Shown here piece after piece: positions 9,184 to 17,173 of a DNA stretch of 19,150 bases; the first letter of the stretch is position 1; each line of letters starts with the position of its first letter. This DNA is from an uncultured Dokdonella sp. (GTDB lineage: Bacteria; Pseudomonadota; Gammaproteobacteria; Xanthomonadales; Rhodanobacteraceae). The translations under genes and the position numbers were made by a program. The DNA lies in contig CAKSZY010000033.1 of the NCBI GenBank assembly GCA_934526015.1, positions 1 through 19,150 on the forward strand, written 5' to 3'. The notes under the pieces were generated by a model. It worked only from the letters and a program-made list of their open reading frames with translations. It was not told the DNA's origin and ran no database searches.

Positions 9184-9828
9184 TCAGGACGGCGTGACGA
9201 GGCGTCGGCGTGCGGCCTCCAGCGTGGCCTCGGCGCGCGTCGACACGCTGAGCTTGCGGTAGATGTCCTTGACGTATCCGGCCGTGGTGTTGCGGGTCAG
9301 TCCGAGCATCTTCGCCACTTCCGGCACGGTCAGGCCCTTGGCGATCAGGCGCAGCACGTCGGTCTCGCGCGGCGACAGGGCCACCTCCCCGTGCGCCTGC
9401 GGCGCCGGCTGGAACTCGCGCAGCAGGCGGCGTGCAATCGACGGCGACAACGGCGGTTGCCCGGCGGCGATGCCGCGCAGGAGGTCGCCGAGCGAATCCT
9501 GCGCCTGGTCCTTCAGGACGTAGCCCTGCGCGCCGGCCCTCAAGGCCGGGAACAGATGGGCATCGTCGTCGAACACGGTGGCGACGACGCACAGGGTGCC
9601 GCGTGCGGCGAGGACCTCGATCAGGTCGACCCCGGAACCGTCCGGCAGGCCGAGGTCGACGAGGGCGAGATCGGGACGTGGCTCGAGCCGCGTGCGCGCG
9701 CAAGCGAGATCGGCGGCGACCTGCACGAGGATGCCGGGGAACGCACGCTCCACGCTGCGCGCGAGCCACTCGCGGCTCGGCGCGAGATCGTCGACGACGA
9801 GGGCGCTGGCGTACCCGCCGCCGATCAC
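9184..9828 (-). CDS. NarL/LuxR-family DNA-binding response regulator
   Basis: 214 residues. The receiver domain (about 8-125) has the acidic pair D13-D14, phospho-acceptor D58 (LVDLGLPDG), T84 and K106 (VLKD). The C-terminal LuxR helix-turn-helix is at about 150-206 (LSPRETDVLRLIAKGLTVPEVAKMLGLT, then TTAGYVKDIYRKL). The start is a GTG whose GTGA overlaps the TGA of the histidine kinase gene, so the two are translationally coupled and surely partners. As the last gene of the unit it should be its transcriptional output; targets are not visible. Confidence 0.95.
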   Translation of the reverse strand: MIGGGYASALVVDDLAPSREWLARSVERAFPGILVQVAADLACARTRLEPRPDLALVDLGLPDGSGVDLIEVLAARGTLCVVATVFDDDAHLFPALRAGAQGYVLKDQAQDSLGDLLRGIAAGQPPLSPSIARRLLREFQPAPQAHGEVALSPRETDVLRLIAKGLTVPEVAKMLGLTRNTTAGYVKDIYRKLSVSTRAEATLEAARRRLVTPS

Positions 9829-10541
9829 CGCGCCACCGCCTGCAGCGGCATTTCCAGCAGCACCTTGGTGCCGCCTTCGGTGCCCTTGACCCAGGCGATG
9901 TCGCCGGCCAGCGAACTGGCGCGGTCGCGCATGTTGCGCATGCCGCTGCCGTTGCCGCGCACCGCCGCGGGCGGTCCGTCGCCGTCGTCGGTCAGCTCGA
10001 TGCGCAGGCGTCCGTCGGCATGACCGACGCGCACGCGCAGGCGCGCGGCGCGCGCATGGCGGATCACGTTGCTGATCGCCTCGCGGACGATGCGGTGCAG
10101 GTGCAGTGCGCGCTCGTGGTCGAGCGGCGGATCGGGAATGCCGTCGAGTTCCTGCCAGGCCAGATCGATCGACACCGCGGCGAGTCGCTGGCCGGCTTCG
10201 GCGCGGATCCCGGCCAGCACGTCAGCGAGCGTACCGGGCGTGCCGCGCGATCGGGTGACGACGTCGCGCAGGTCCTGCAGCACGGCGCGCGCGCGGTCGG
10301 CCTGCTGCGGCGATTCCGCTTCGTAGACGAGCCCGAGCAGGCGCGCGCCGAGGTCGTCGTGCAGGGCCGCGTAGATGCGCTCGCGTTCCTCGTGGGTCGC
10401 CTGCGTGCGCGCGGCCGCGGCGGCACGTGCGACTTCGGCGTCGAGCTCGCCGCGCAGGCGGAGCAGCCGGCGCCGCTCGCGCCACCACAGCACGGCGCAG
10501 ATGCCGGCGACGACCACGGCCAGGGCGATGGCGATGCTCAC
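9825..10541 (-). CDS. NarL-type histidine kinase without a sensor domain (HisKA_3)
   Basis: 238 residues. One membrane helix (about 2-20) is followed by a short coiled stretch, then HisKA_3 with phospho-acceptor H61 in HEERERIYAALHDDLGARL. The HATPase domain has N-box REAISNVIRHA (N158), DDGDG (185-189) and GSGMRNM (198-204). There is no periplasmic, PAS, GAF or HAMP input domain. The GTG at 10541 overlaps the TGA of the upstream Ser/Thr kinase gene in a GTGA; upstream extension of the frame is Arg-rich and lies inside that gene. It presumably phosphorylates the downstream response regulator. Input may come from a partner protein, with the adjacent TPR kinase the obvious candidate (inference). 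Confidence 0.93.
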   Translation of the reverse strand: MSIAIALAVVVAGICAVLWWRERRRLLRLRGELDAEVARAAAAARTQATHEERERIYAALHDDLGARLLGLVYEAESPQQADRARAVLQDLRDVVTRSRGTPGTLADVLAGIRAEAGQRLAAVSIDLAWQELDGIPDPPLDHERALHLHRIVREAISNVIRHARAARLRVRVGHADGRLRIELTDDGDGPPAAVRGNGSGMRNMRDRASSLAGDIAWVKGTEGGTKVLLEMPLQAVAR

Positions 10542-13000
10542 GGCGCACCGATGCCGGCGCGCAGGCTCCGCGCCTCGTCGCCGCGACCGTTGCGCGCGAG
10601 CACGTCGGCAAGACGTTCGGCGGCCTTGCGCGTGCGCGCATGGTCCGGTCCGAGGGTCGCCGCGAGGCGCGCATGCGCCGCCTCGAGCACGGCGATCGCC
10701 TCGTCGTCGCGGCGCAGTTCCGTCAGGCACAGGCCGAGGTTGCTGCGGAAGATCGCCACGTTCGGATGGTCGTCACCGAGCGCGGCGACGGCACCGGCAA
10801 CGAGGACGCGGAACTCGGCCAGGGCATCGGCGGCACGGTCGCGGTCGAGCAGCAACATGGCGAGGTTGTTGCGCGGCGCGAACGTGGTCGGATGGGTTTC
10901 GCCGGAACGCGCCACGATCGCCAGCACGCGCCGGTACAGCGCTTCGGCCTCGTCCAGCCGCCGGCGCTGCTCGAGCAGGTAGGCCAGCGCGTTCATCGAC
11001 GCCAGCGTCTGCGCATGCGACTCGCCGAGCAACTGCTCGAAGCCGGCCAGGGCCTCGCGGGTCAGCGCCTCGCCCTCGTCGAGTCGTTCGCGCGACAGCA
11101 GGACATTGGCCAGGGTCTGCATCGTCGTCAGGGTTGCTGCATGGACGTCACCGAGCACGCGGCGCTGCGCGGCCAGGGTCGCCCGCGCCTCGTCTTCGGC
11201 CGCGGCCAGGTTGCCGCGGGTGAACTCCAGCGATGCCCGCTTGTGCCGGCTCGCCAGGGTGCGCGGATCGTCCTCGCCGTGGCGTGCACGGCGTGCATCG
11301 AGGCTTGCGGTCAGCAGGACCGCGGCTTCCTCCAGGGCACCGCGCTCGGCCAGCAGGATCGACAGGTTGCCGCGGGTGATGTCGAGCAGATCGGCATGGC
11401 GCAGGCGCCCGCCCGCGTCGAGGCTGCCGGCATCGATCGCCGCGGCACCGGCAAGCACGCCGCGCAGGCCTTCCGCGGCGACATCGGCGCGCCCGGCTTC
11501 CTGATCGAGACGCGCCGCCGTCAACGCGAGTCCGAGCCGATCGAGCGCGGGCGCATCCGCCGGCATCGTCGTGCGCGCGGCGGCGATCGCCTCGCCGGCC
11601 TCGTCGAAGCGGCCGAGTTCGGTCAGCATGCTGGCGCGACGCCGCAGCAGCAGGGCGCCTGCCGCGGCATCGAGGCCGGCCTCGGCGGCGCCGGCCAGCG
11701 CGCGATCGGTCAGGGCCAGCGCGGATTCGTACTGGCCGAGGCTGGCGCGCGTCGCCGCCAGCGTTTCGAGCACGCCGGCACGCACGCGCGGTTGCCCATC
11801 GAGTTCCGCAAGCCCGGCTTCGGCGCGGTCGACGACATCGGCCACGCTGAGTTCGCGCCCGCGCGCGCTGGACGGATCGGCCGAGGCCAGCATCGTGGTC
11901 AGGAAACCGTTGACCGCGGCGGTCTCGGCCGAACGCGCCTCGGCCTCGCTGCGCGCTCGCGCCTCGGCGAGGGCGAACCGCAGCGAAACGATCGTGGCGA
12001 CGACGAGGATGGCGGCGGCAGCGGCCAGCGTCGCCGACAGCGCGCGATGGCGGCGGACGAAGCGTTGCAGGAGATAGCGGCGCGTCGGCGCGCGCGCCTG
12101 CACCGGCCGGTGCTCGAGCACCGCGGCGAGATCCTCGGCGAGGGCTTCTGCCGACGGGTAGCGGCGCTCGCGCTCGGTCTCCAGCGCCTTCATCACCACC
12201 AGGCTGAGATCGCCGCGTGCGGAGGCGGTCACGGTGTCGAGCGCGGGCGGACGCTCGTTGCGCACGATGTCGACCGCCTCGAACAGGGTCGAACGGCCGA
12301 GGCGCGGATGCGGCAGGCGGCCGCTCAGCAATTCGTAGGCGATCACGCCGAGCGCGTAGACGTCGCTGCGCGCATCCAGGCGTGAGCTGTCGCCGTCGAA
12401 CTGCTCGGGGCTCATGTACGGCACGGTGCCGAGCACCTGGCCGATCTCGGTCATTCCCGGCCCGGCGTCCTCGACCAGGCGGGCGATGCCGAAATCGAGC
12501 ACGCGCGGCGCGCCGGAGGCGTCGACGAGGATGTTGCCGGGCTTGAGGTCGCGATGGACGATGCCGCGCAGGTGGGCATGGTGGACCGCGCGGCAGATGG
12601 CGATCAGCAGGCGCAGGCGCGCGGCACGGTCCAGCGCAGCCGACTCGGCATGGGCGAGCAGGTCGAGGCCCTCGACGTATTCGAGCGCCAGCCACGGCCA
12701 GGCGACGTTGCCGATGCGTGCTTCACCGGCCGCATACAGGCGGGCGATGCCGGGATGCTCGAGTTGCGCCAGCAGCTCGACCTCGCGCCGCAGGCGGTCG
12801 CCGGCGTCACGACTGAACGAACGCACGACCTTCAGCGCGACCAGACGCTCCGGTTGCGATTCGCGGGCCAGATAGACCCGACCCATGCCGCCTTCGCCGA
12901 GCAGACGCAGGATCGCATAGGGTCCGATCACCGACGGCAATTCGGTTTCCGTCGCCGCCGGGTCGTCGGCGCCGAGTGTGGTCTTGCTGGGCGAGTGCAT
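10538..13000 (-). CDS. Transmembrane Ser/Thr protein kinase with C-terminal TPR repeats
   Basis: 820 residues. The Hanks-type kinase domain is at about 27-300 with an intact catalytic set: P-loop GEGGMG (35-40), K57, HRDLKPGN (149-156; D151), DFG (169-171) and MSPEQ (196-200). A single membrane helix at about 320-341 is followed by a charged Ala/Arg/Glu coil, then a long helical TPR region (about 390-810) with repeats such as TLANVLLSRERLDEGEAL, ALAYLLEQRRRLDEAEAL and NLAMLLLDRDRAADAL. This layout is common in Xanthomonadales and Acidobacteria, where the TPR part is thought to bind proteins or ligand outside the inner membrane. The ATG at 13000 has AGGGG upstream. It is coupled to the histidine kinase by a GTGA overlap. 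Confidence 0.95.
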   Translation of the reverse strand: MHSPSKTTLGADDPAATETELPSVIGPYAILRLLGEGGMGRVYLARESQPERLVALKVVRSFSRDAGDRLRREVELLAQLEHPGIARLYAAGEARIGNVAWPWLALEYVEGLDLLAHAESAALDRAARLRLLIAICRAVHHAHLRGIVHRDLKPGNILVDASGAPRVLDFGIARLVEDAGPGMTEIGQVLGTVPYMSPEQFDGDSSRLDARSDVYALGVIAYELLSGRLPHPRLGRSTLFEAVDIVRNERPPALDTVTASARGDLSLVVMKALETERERRYPSAEALAEDLAAVLEHRPVQARAPTRRYLLQRFVRRHRALSATLAAAAAILVVATIVSLRFALAEARARSEAEARSAETAAVNGFLTTMLASADPSSARGRELSVADVVDRAEAGLAELDGQPRVRAGVLETLAATRASLGQYESALALTDRALAGAAEAGLDAAAGALLLRRRASMLTELGRFDEAGEAIAAARTTMPADAPALDRLGLALTAARLDQEAGRADVAAEGLRGVLAGAAAIDAGSLDAGGRLRHADLLDITRGNLSILLAERGALEEAAVLLTASLDARRARHGEDDPRTLASRHKRASLEFTRGNLAAAEDEARATLAAQRRVLGDVHAATLTTMQTLANVLLSRERLDEGEALTREALAGFEQLLGESHAQTLASMNALAYLLEQRRRLDEAEALYRRVLAIVARSGETHPTTFAPRNNLAMLLLDRDRAADALAEFRVLVAGAVAALGDDHPNVAIFRSNLGLCLTELRRDDEAIAVLEAAHARLAATLGPDHARTRKAAERLADVLARNGRGDEARSLRAGIGAP

Positions 13001-13043
13001 CGGGATCCCCTGATTCCGCACCCCGATCCTGCCACAGGCGACG

Positions 13044-13065
13044 CGGCGCGAGCCATGCCGCGCCG
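13044..13065 (-). other. GC hairpin in the gap before the Ser/Thr kinase gene
   Basis: CGGCGCG and CGCGCCG pair around an 8-nt loop in the only real gap (70 nt) of the six-gene minus-strand run. There is no T tract, so it is not a standard terminator; it could attenuate transcription or mean nothing. A CAGGAT box about 25-30 nt before the ATG is a weak -10 candidate, so a separate promoter for the kinase genes is possible. Confidence 0.2.
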
Positions 13066-13070
13066 GCGGG

Positions 13071-13403
13071 TCAGCGGCCTTCGTGCGGCCCGAGCCGGCG
13101 CAGGAACACGCGCATCTCCTTCGCTGCCTGGATGTCGCCGCGGTCCTCGGCGACGGCGATGCCCTGCGTCCACGCGGCCGCCGCGCCGGCAAGGTCACCG
13201 GCATCGGCGCGGGCGCGACCGAGCAGCTTCCACGCCGCCGAATAGGCCGGATCGAACGCGGTCGCCGCCTGCAAGGCCTCGACCGCGCCGGCCGGGTCGC
13301 CGGCCGCCAGCAGGGCGTTGCCGAGCGAGAAGCGCAACAGCGCTCCGTCGCGCGGCCCGCCGACCTGCGCGCGCAAGCGCTCGACCTGCGCAGGCGTGCT
13401 CAT
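13071..13403 (-). CDS. Small TPR-repeat protein
   Basis: 110 residues, almost entirely TPR. RFSLGNALLAAGDPAGAVEALQAATAFDP (about 24-52) and AAWKLLGRARADAGDLAGAAAAWTQGIAVAE (about 56-86) are two consecutive repeats, with a basic C-terminal helix. There is no signal peptide or membrane segment, so it is probably a cytoplasmic adaptor. The ATG at 13403 overlaps the TGA of the patatin gene (ATGA), showing tight coupling. The partner is unknown: either the upstream lipase/dehydrogenase pair or the downstream kinase. Confidence 0.9.
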   Translation of the reverse strand: MSTPAQVERLRAQVGGPRDGALLRFSLGNALLAAGDPAGAVEALQAATAFDPAYSAAWKLLGRARADAGDLAGAAAAWTQGIAVAEDRGDIQAAKEMRVFLRRLGPHEGR

Positions 13404-14647
13404 GCCTCGCCATCCTTGCGGCGCTTCTGCGCGGCAAGGCGATGGATGTCATGGGTGACCACGCCGACCTCGCGCGCCGGCGGCTCGAACCATCCGGCAT
13501 GGCGCAAGGTCCGGCGCATGTCGTCGGCGCCGCTGGCCCAGTGCCCGCGCATCGCCGGCGGACTGAAGGCGTAGTCCTTGAACTGCTCCTCGTGTGCCTT
13601 GGACCGGTAGATCAGATGGATGATGTTGTAGACGCGGTCGCACAGCCACGGCTGCAACTCGGCCAGCAGTTCCGGCGGCAGGTCGCGGGCGGGCACGCGA
13701 TGGACGAGTTCGGTCAGCGCGGCGCGCAGTTTCTGCTGGCGCGCGACGGCATCGGTGCCGAGGCGGGTGCGGCTGGAGTACTGGATCTCCTTCTGCCGCT
13801 CGAGCACGTCGTCCAGCGTCTTCGGCCGCTCGCCGCGCGCGCTCCAGAGGTCCACCTGCAGGGCCAGGGTGTCGCGCCGCGGCTCGGTCTCCAGCACGTA
13901 CTGCAGCGGCGTGTTGGAAACCACCCCGCCGTCCCAGTAGGGCTCGCCGTCGATCTCGATCGCGGGGAAGGCCGGCGGCAACGCGCCGGAGGCCATGATG
14001 TGTTCGGGGCCGATGCGCGTGGTCGCCGAATCGAACCAGACCACGTTGCCGCTGCGCACCTGGGTGGCGCCGACCGCCAGGCGCACGCCGCCGGCGGCGA
14101 TGCGGTCGAAATCGACCAGACGCTCGAGCGTCGCCCGCAACGGCGTGGTGTCGTAGAAACTGGTCGCCGCGTCACTGCCTTCGGTTTCGGCGAACGGTGG
14201 CGTGCGGCGCGCGCGGAAGAATCCGTCCTGGCCGTGGGCGAGCGCGTCGAACGCGGCCGAGGCGCCGGTCCAGGCGCGCACCGCCGCGGTCTGCGGCCAG
14301 GACGACAGCAGTTCGCGCACGGCCGCGCCGGGCCAGGCCCAGGCGGCCGCCGGTTCGACCACCTGCTCCCAGAATGCACGCAGTCGCTCGACACGCCGCT
14401 CCGGCGGATTGCCGGCGAGGATCGCCGCATTGATCGCGCCGATCGACACGCCGGCGAACCAGGTCGGTTCGATGCCGCCTTCCTGCAGGGCCTCGTAGAC
14501 GCCGGCCTGGTAGGCGCCGAGCGCGCCGCCGCCCTGCAGGACGAGGGCGACGACTTCGTAGTTGCGCGCGAGTGCGGCCGGTGTCGATGCCGCAGGCCGC
14601 CGCTTGCGCGGCGCACGCGACGTGCCGGCCGGATCCCTGGCGGTCAC
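13400..14647 (-). CDS. Patatin-like phospholipase (DUF3734 type)
   Basis: 415 residues with a basic, disordered N-terminus (1-28). The patatin oxyanion motif GGGALG is at 39-44, nucleophile elbow GVSIG at 66-70 (S68), and catalytic Asp at DGG 239-241 ([12 protein letters not shown]). The C-terminal ~150 residues match the DUF3734 extension I recall for this subgroup. It is expected to be a cytoplasmic or peripheral acyl hydrolase acting on phospholipids or other esters. The GTG at 14647 overlaps the TGA of bdhA (GTGA) and is the only start that leaves bdhA intact; a longer upstream reading would be entirely inside bdhA. Coupling to 3-hydroxybutyrate dehydrogenase suggests a link to polyhydroxybutyrate or lipid turnover (inference). 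Confidence 0.92.
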   Translation of the reverse strand: MTARDPAGTSRAPRKRRPAASTPAALARNYEVVALVLQGGGALGAYQAGVYEALQEGGIEPTWFAGVSIGAINAAILAGNPPERRVERLRAFWEQVVEPAAAWAWPGAAVRELLSSWPQTAAVRAWTGASAAFDALAHGQDGFFRARRTPPFAETEGSDAATSFYDTTPLRATLERLVDFDRIAAGGVRLAVGATQVRSGNVVWFDSATTRIGPEHIMASGALPPAFPAIEIDGEPYWDGGVVSNTPLQYVLETEPRRDTLALQVDLWSARGERPKTLDDVLERQKEIQYSSRTRLGTDAVARQQKLRAALTELVHRVPARDLPPELLAELQPWLCDRVYNIIHLIYRSKAHEEQFKDYAFSPPAMRGHWASGADDMRRTLRHAGWFEPPAREVGVVTHDIHRLAAQKRRKDGEA

Positions 14648-15426
14648 TGCATGTGCCAGCCGTGGCTGACCGTCAGGCTCTGCCCGGTCAACGCATTGGT
14701 CTCGAAGGCGGCGAGGAACAGGGCGACGTTGGCGACGTCGTCGACGGTGGTGAACTCGGCGTCGACGGTGTCCTTCAGCATGATGTTCTTCACCACATCG
14801 GCCTCGCTGATGCCGAACTCCTTCGCCTGTTCGGGAATCTGCTTCTCGACCAGCGGCGTGCGCACGAAGCCGGGGCAGATCACGTTGGCGCGCACGCCCT
14901 TCGGCCCGCCTTCCTTGGCCAGCGTGCGGGCAAGGCCGAGCAGGCCGTGCTTGGCGGTCACGTACGGCGCCTTCAGCTTCGAGGCGAGATGCGAATGCAC
15001 CGAGCCCATGTAGATGACCGCGCCGCCCTGGCCGCGCGCATACATGTCCTTCACGCAGGCGCGCGTGGTCAGGAAGGCGCCGTCGAGATGGATCGCCAGC
15101 ATCTTCTTCCACTCGTCGTAGCTGAACTCCTCGATCGGCTTGACGATCTGGATGCCGGCGTTGGAAACGAGGATGTCGACCTTGCCGAACGCGGCGATCG
15201 TCGCGGCGACGCCGGCTTCGACTTCGGCCTCGCTGGTCACGTCCATCTTCACGCCGAGCGCCTTGCCGCCGCCAGCCATGAGCGCCGCAGCCACGGCGTT
15301 CGACGCATCCAGGTTGAGGTCGGCGATCGCGACCGCTGCGCCATTGCGCGCATAGACCTCGGCGATGCGCTTGCCGATGCCGCTCGCCGCGCCGGTGACG
15401 AGCGCGACCTTGCCTTCGAGTGTCAT
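14644..15426 (-). CDS. bdhA: 3-hydroxybutyrate dehydrogenase (classical SDR)
   Basis: 260 residues, the usual BdhA length. The NAD-binding motif TGAASGIG is at 11-18, D36 after the second strand favours NAD(H) over NADP(H), and NAG is at 89-91. The catalytic triad is S142, Y155 and K159 (YVTAKHG). The [23 protein letters not shown] stretch with its lid and the HGWHMQ-type end are typical of bacterial D-3-hydroxybutyrate dehydrogenase. It interconverts D-3-hydroxybutyrate and acetoacetate, usually after PHB depolymerisation. The ATG at 15426 has GGAGA at good spacing, the clearest ribosome site of the run, consistent with it being the first gene of the operon. Confidence 0.93.
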   Translation of the reverse strand: MTLEGKVALVTGAASGIGKRIAEVYARNGAAVAIADLNLDASNAVAAALMAGGGKALGVKMDVTSEAEVEAGVAATIAAFGKVDILVSNAGIQIVKPIEEFSYDEWKKMLAIHLDGAFLTTRACVKDMYARGQGGAVIYMGSVHSHLASKLKAPYVTAKHGLLGLARTLAKEGGPKGVRANVICPGFVRTPLVEKQIPEQAKEFGISEADVVKNIMLKDTVDAEFTTVDDVANVALFLAAFETNALTGQSLTVSHGWHMQ

Positions 15427-15543
15427 GGGAATCTCCAGGTCAGGGAAAACCGTTGGCGGCGCCTGGCCGGTCGCGCCCCTGAACGCGCGTGCCGGCGCGG
15501 GCGAGGCAGCGGACGCAGCGCGGCGGCCGTGGACGCGAAATGT

Positions 15544-15559
15544 CCCGGCAAGCGCCGGG
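15544..15559 (-). terminator. Hairpin between the AAA+ regulator and bdhA
   Basis: CCCGGC-AAGC-GCCGGG is a perfect 6-bp stem in the 186-nt gap. On the minus strand it is followed by GACATTTCG, a poor T tract. It may end the upstream regulator transcript. No convincing bdhA promoter was found in the same gap. Confidence 0.3.
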
Positions 15560-15612
15560 CCCTGCAGCGAACCACGACCGACGGCACGACGTCCATCGTC
15601 CGAATGGCCAAT

Positions 15613-16992
15613 TCAGTCCTCGCGCCCGGCCAGCTTCGGATCGACGCCGAGGTCCTTCAGCTTGCGGTAGAGGTGGGTGCGCTCCATGCCGACCATCTTG
15701 GCGAGCCGGCCGACGCTGCCGCCGGCCTCGCCGAGCTGGTGCAGCAGGTAGGCGCGTTCGAACTGCTCGCGCGCCTCGCGCAGCGGCAGGGCGAAATCGA
15801 CATCGAAGGTTCGCGCCGAGGGCGCGCGCGGCGGCGCCGCGGCATGGCCGAGCGCGAGTTCGACCTCGTCGAGACCGATCTCCGGCGCATTGCCGAGGAT
15901 CAGCAGGCGCTGCACGAGGTTGCGCAACTCGCGCAGGTTGCCGGGCCAGGCGTGATTGCGCAGGCGGTTCTGCACGGCGACCGGGAACAGGCGGTACGGC
16001 AGCTTGTCGCGGTTGGAGAAGAAATCGGCGTAGTAGCGCAGCAGCTCCGGGATGTCCTCGACGCGCTCGCGCAACGGCGGCACCACCAGCGGCACGACGC
16101 GGATCTGGTAGTAGAGATCCTCGCGGAAGCGTCCGGCCTGCACGGCGGCCTCGAGATCCTGGGTGGTCGAGGCGATCACGCGCAGATCGATCGGCACCGC
16201 TTCGTGGGCGCCACAGCGCAGCAGCGCGCGCTGGGCGAACACGCTCGCCAGGCGCAGCTGCAGTTCGGTATCGAGATCGGCGACCTCTTCGAGGAACAGG
16301 GTGCCGCCGTTGGCCTGCTCGATCAGGCCGTATTGCACGTTGCCGCCGTCGTCGCTGCCGAACAGCGCGGTGGCGGCGTGGTCGCGCGCGATCGACCCCG
16401 GAGCGACGGTGACGAACGGACCGGCGCGGCGCGCGCTGCGCTCGTGCAGCCAGCGCGCGAGCGCTTCCTTGTCGGTACCGGGTTCGCCCTGCACGAGGAT
16501 CCAGGCATCGTGACCGGCGAGACGCTCGGCCTGCGTGCGCAGCGCCTGCATCGTGCGACTGGTCGCCACCGGATCGAGCGGCACCAGCTGGTTGCGCAGA
16601 CCCTCGTTCTCGCGACGCAGGCGGCTCGCCTCGAGCGCGCGCTCGACAGTCAGCAGCAGCTTGGCCAGCGAAATCGGCTTCTCGACGAAGTCGTAGGCGC
16701 CGAGCCGGGTCGCCTCGACCGCGGTCTCGACCGTGCCGTGGCCGCTCATCATGATCACCGGGCACGGCAGGCCGCCGCGTTCGTTCCACTCGCGCAACAG
16801 GCTGATGCCGTCGAGGTCGGGCATCCAGATGTCGAGCAGGACGAGGTCCGGCCGCTGGCCGCGCCGCGCCTCGCGCGCCGCCGCCGCCGACTCGGCCGTG
16901 GTCACCGCGTAGCCCTCCTCCTCGAGGATTTCCTTCACCAGCCCGCGGATGTCGGGCTCGTCGTCGACCACGAGGATGCGTGCCGAGGTCAT
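15613..16992 (-). CDS. NtrC/NtrX-like response regulator with degenerate AAA+ domain (no GAFTGA)
   Basis: 459 residues. The receiver domain (1-120) has D10/D11, phospho-acceptor D54 (LLDIWMPDLDG), S83 and K105. The AAA+ domain (about 140-370) has an altered Walker A, GEPGTDKE (169-176; the usual final Gly is Asp), Walker B GTLFLEE (230-236) and FREDLYYQIRVVPLVVPPLRER (289-310). The sigma-54 contact loop, normally GAFTGA after LFG, reads SDDGGNVQYG (213-222). The C-terminal Fis-type helix-turn-helix is at about 405-450 (GSVGRLAKMVGMERTHLYRKLKDLGV). ATP hydrolysis and sigma-54 activation therefore look doubtful; it may act as a repressor or sigma-70 regulator. The ATG at 16992 gives the usual MTSARILVVDDE. 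No partner histidine kinase is adjacent. Confidence 0.9.
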   Translation of the reverse strand: MTSARILVVDDEPDIRGLVKEILEEEGYAVTTAESAAAAREARRGQRPDLVLLDIWMPDLDGISLLREWNERGGLPCPVIMMSGHGTVETAVEATRLGAYDFVEKPISLAKLLLTVERALEASRLRRENEGLRNQLVPLDPVATSRTMQALRTQAERLAGHDAWILVQGEPGTDKEALARWLHERSARRAGPFVTVAPGSIARDHAATALFGSDDGGNVQYGLIEQANGGTLFLEEVADLDTELQLRLASVFAQRALLRCGAHEAVPIDLRVIASTTQDLEAAVQAGRFREDLYYQIRVVPLVVPPLRERVEDIPELLRYYADFFSNRDKLPYRLFPVAVQNRLRNHAWPGNLRELRNLVQRLLILGNAPEIGLDEVELALGHAAAPPRAPSARTFDVDFALPLREAREQFERAYLLHQLGEAGGSVGRLAKMVGMERTHLYRKLKDLGVDPKLAGRED

Positions 16993-17023
16993 GGGTCGCG
17001 CCAGTTGCGAAAAAGAGACAGCG

Positions 17024-17029
17024 AGCATA
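17024..17029 (-). promoter_or_regulatory. Candidate -10 box for the AAA+ response regulator
   Basis: The minus strand reads GGG-TATGCT, with TATGCT at 17029-17024, 31 nt before the ATG. There is no good -35 at 17-18 nt. No -24/-12 (GG...GC) pair was noticed here. Confidence 0.35.
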
Positions 17030-17173
17030 CCCGAAGCGAGTGACGGTTCGGGGCGGCGGGAGCCGCGCGGGCGGGCGGGTCATGGCCCGGAACGGGTGCC
17101 GGATGGCGCGGTTGCGCGTGGATTGTGGCGGTTGAGGGGGCGAGTTCGAGCCTGGGGTAGGAGCGCGTCGGTG

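Noticed and set aside
10538..12100. Possible DNA tandem repeats in the TPR region
   Set aside because: The repetition is at protein level (degenerate TPR helices); the DNA copies are too diverged to be tandem DNA repeats.
12554..15013. An 819-codon plus-strand frame antisense to the kinase, TPR and patatin genes
   Set aside because: It crosses several well-supported genes and is low-complexity Arg/Gly/Ala/Gln-rich; the minus-strand genes have clear motifs and coupled starts.
15423..15611. A 62-codon minus-strand frame in the gap before bdhA
   Set aside because: TTG start, Arg/Pro/Ala-rich composition, no ribosome site, and it runs past the bdhA start; best seen as leader DNA.
14572..17043. 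An 823-codon plus-strand frame antisense to bdhA and the AAA+ regulator
   Set aside because: Same antisense artefact; it spans two unrelated genes and their intergenic gap.
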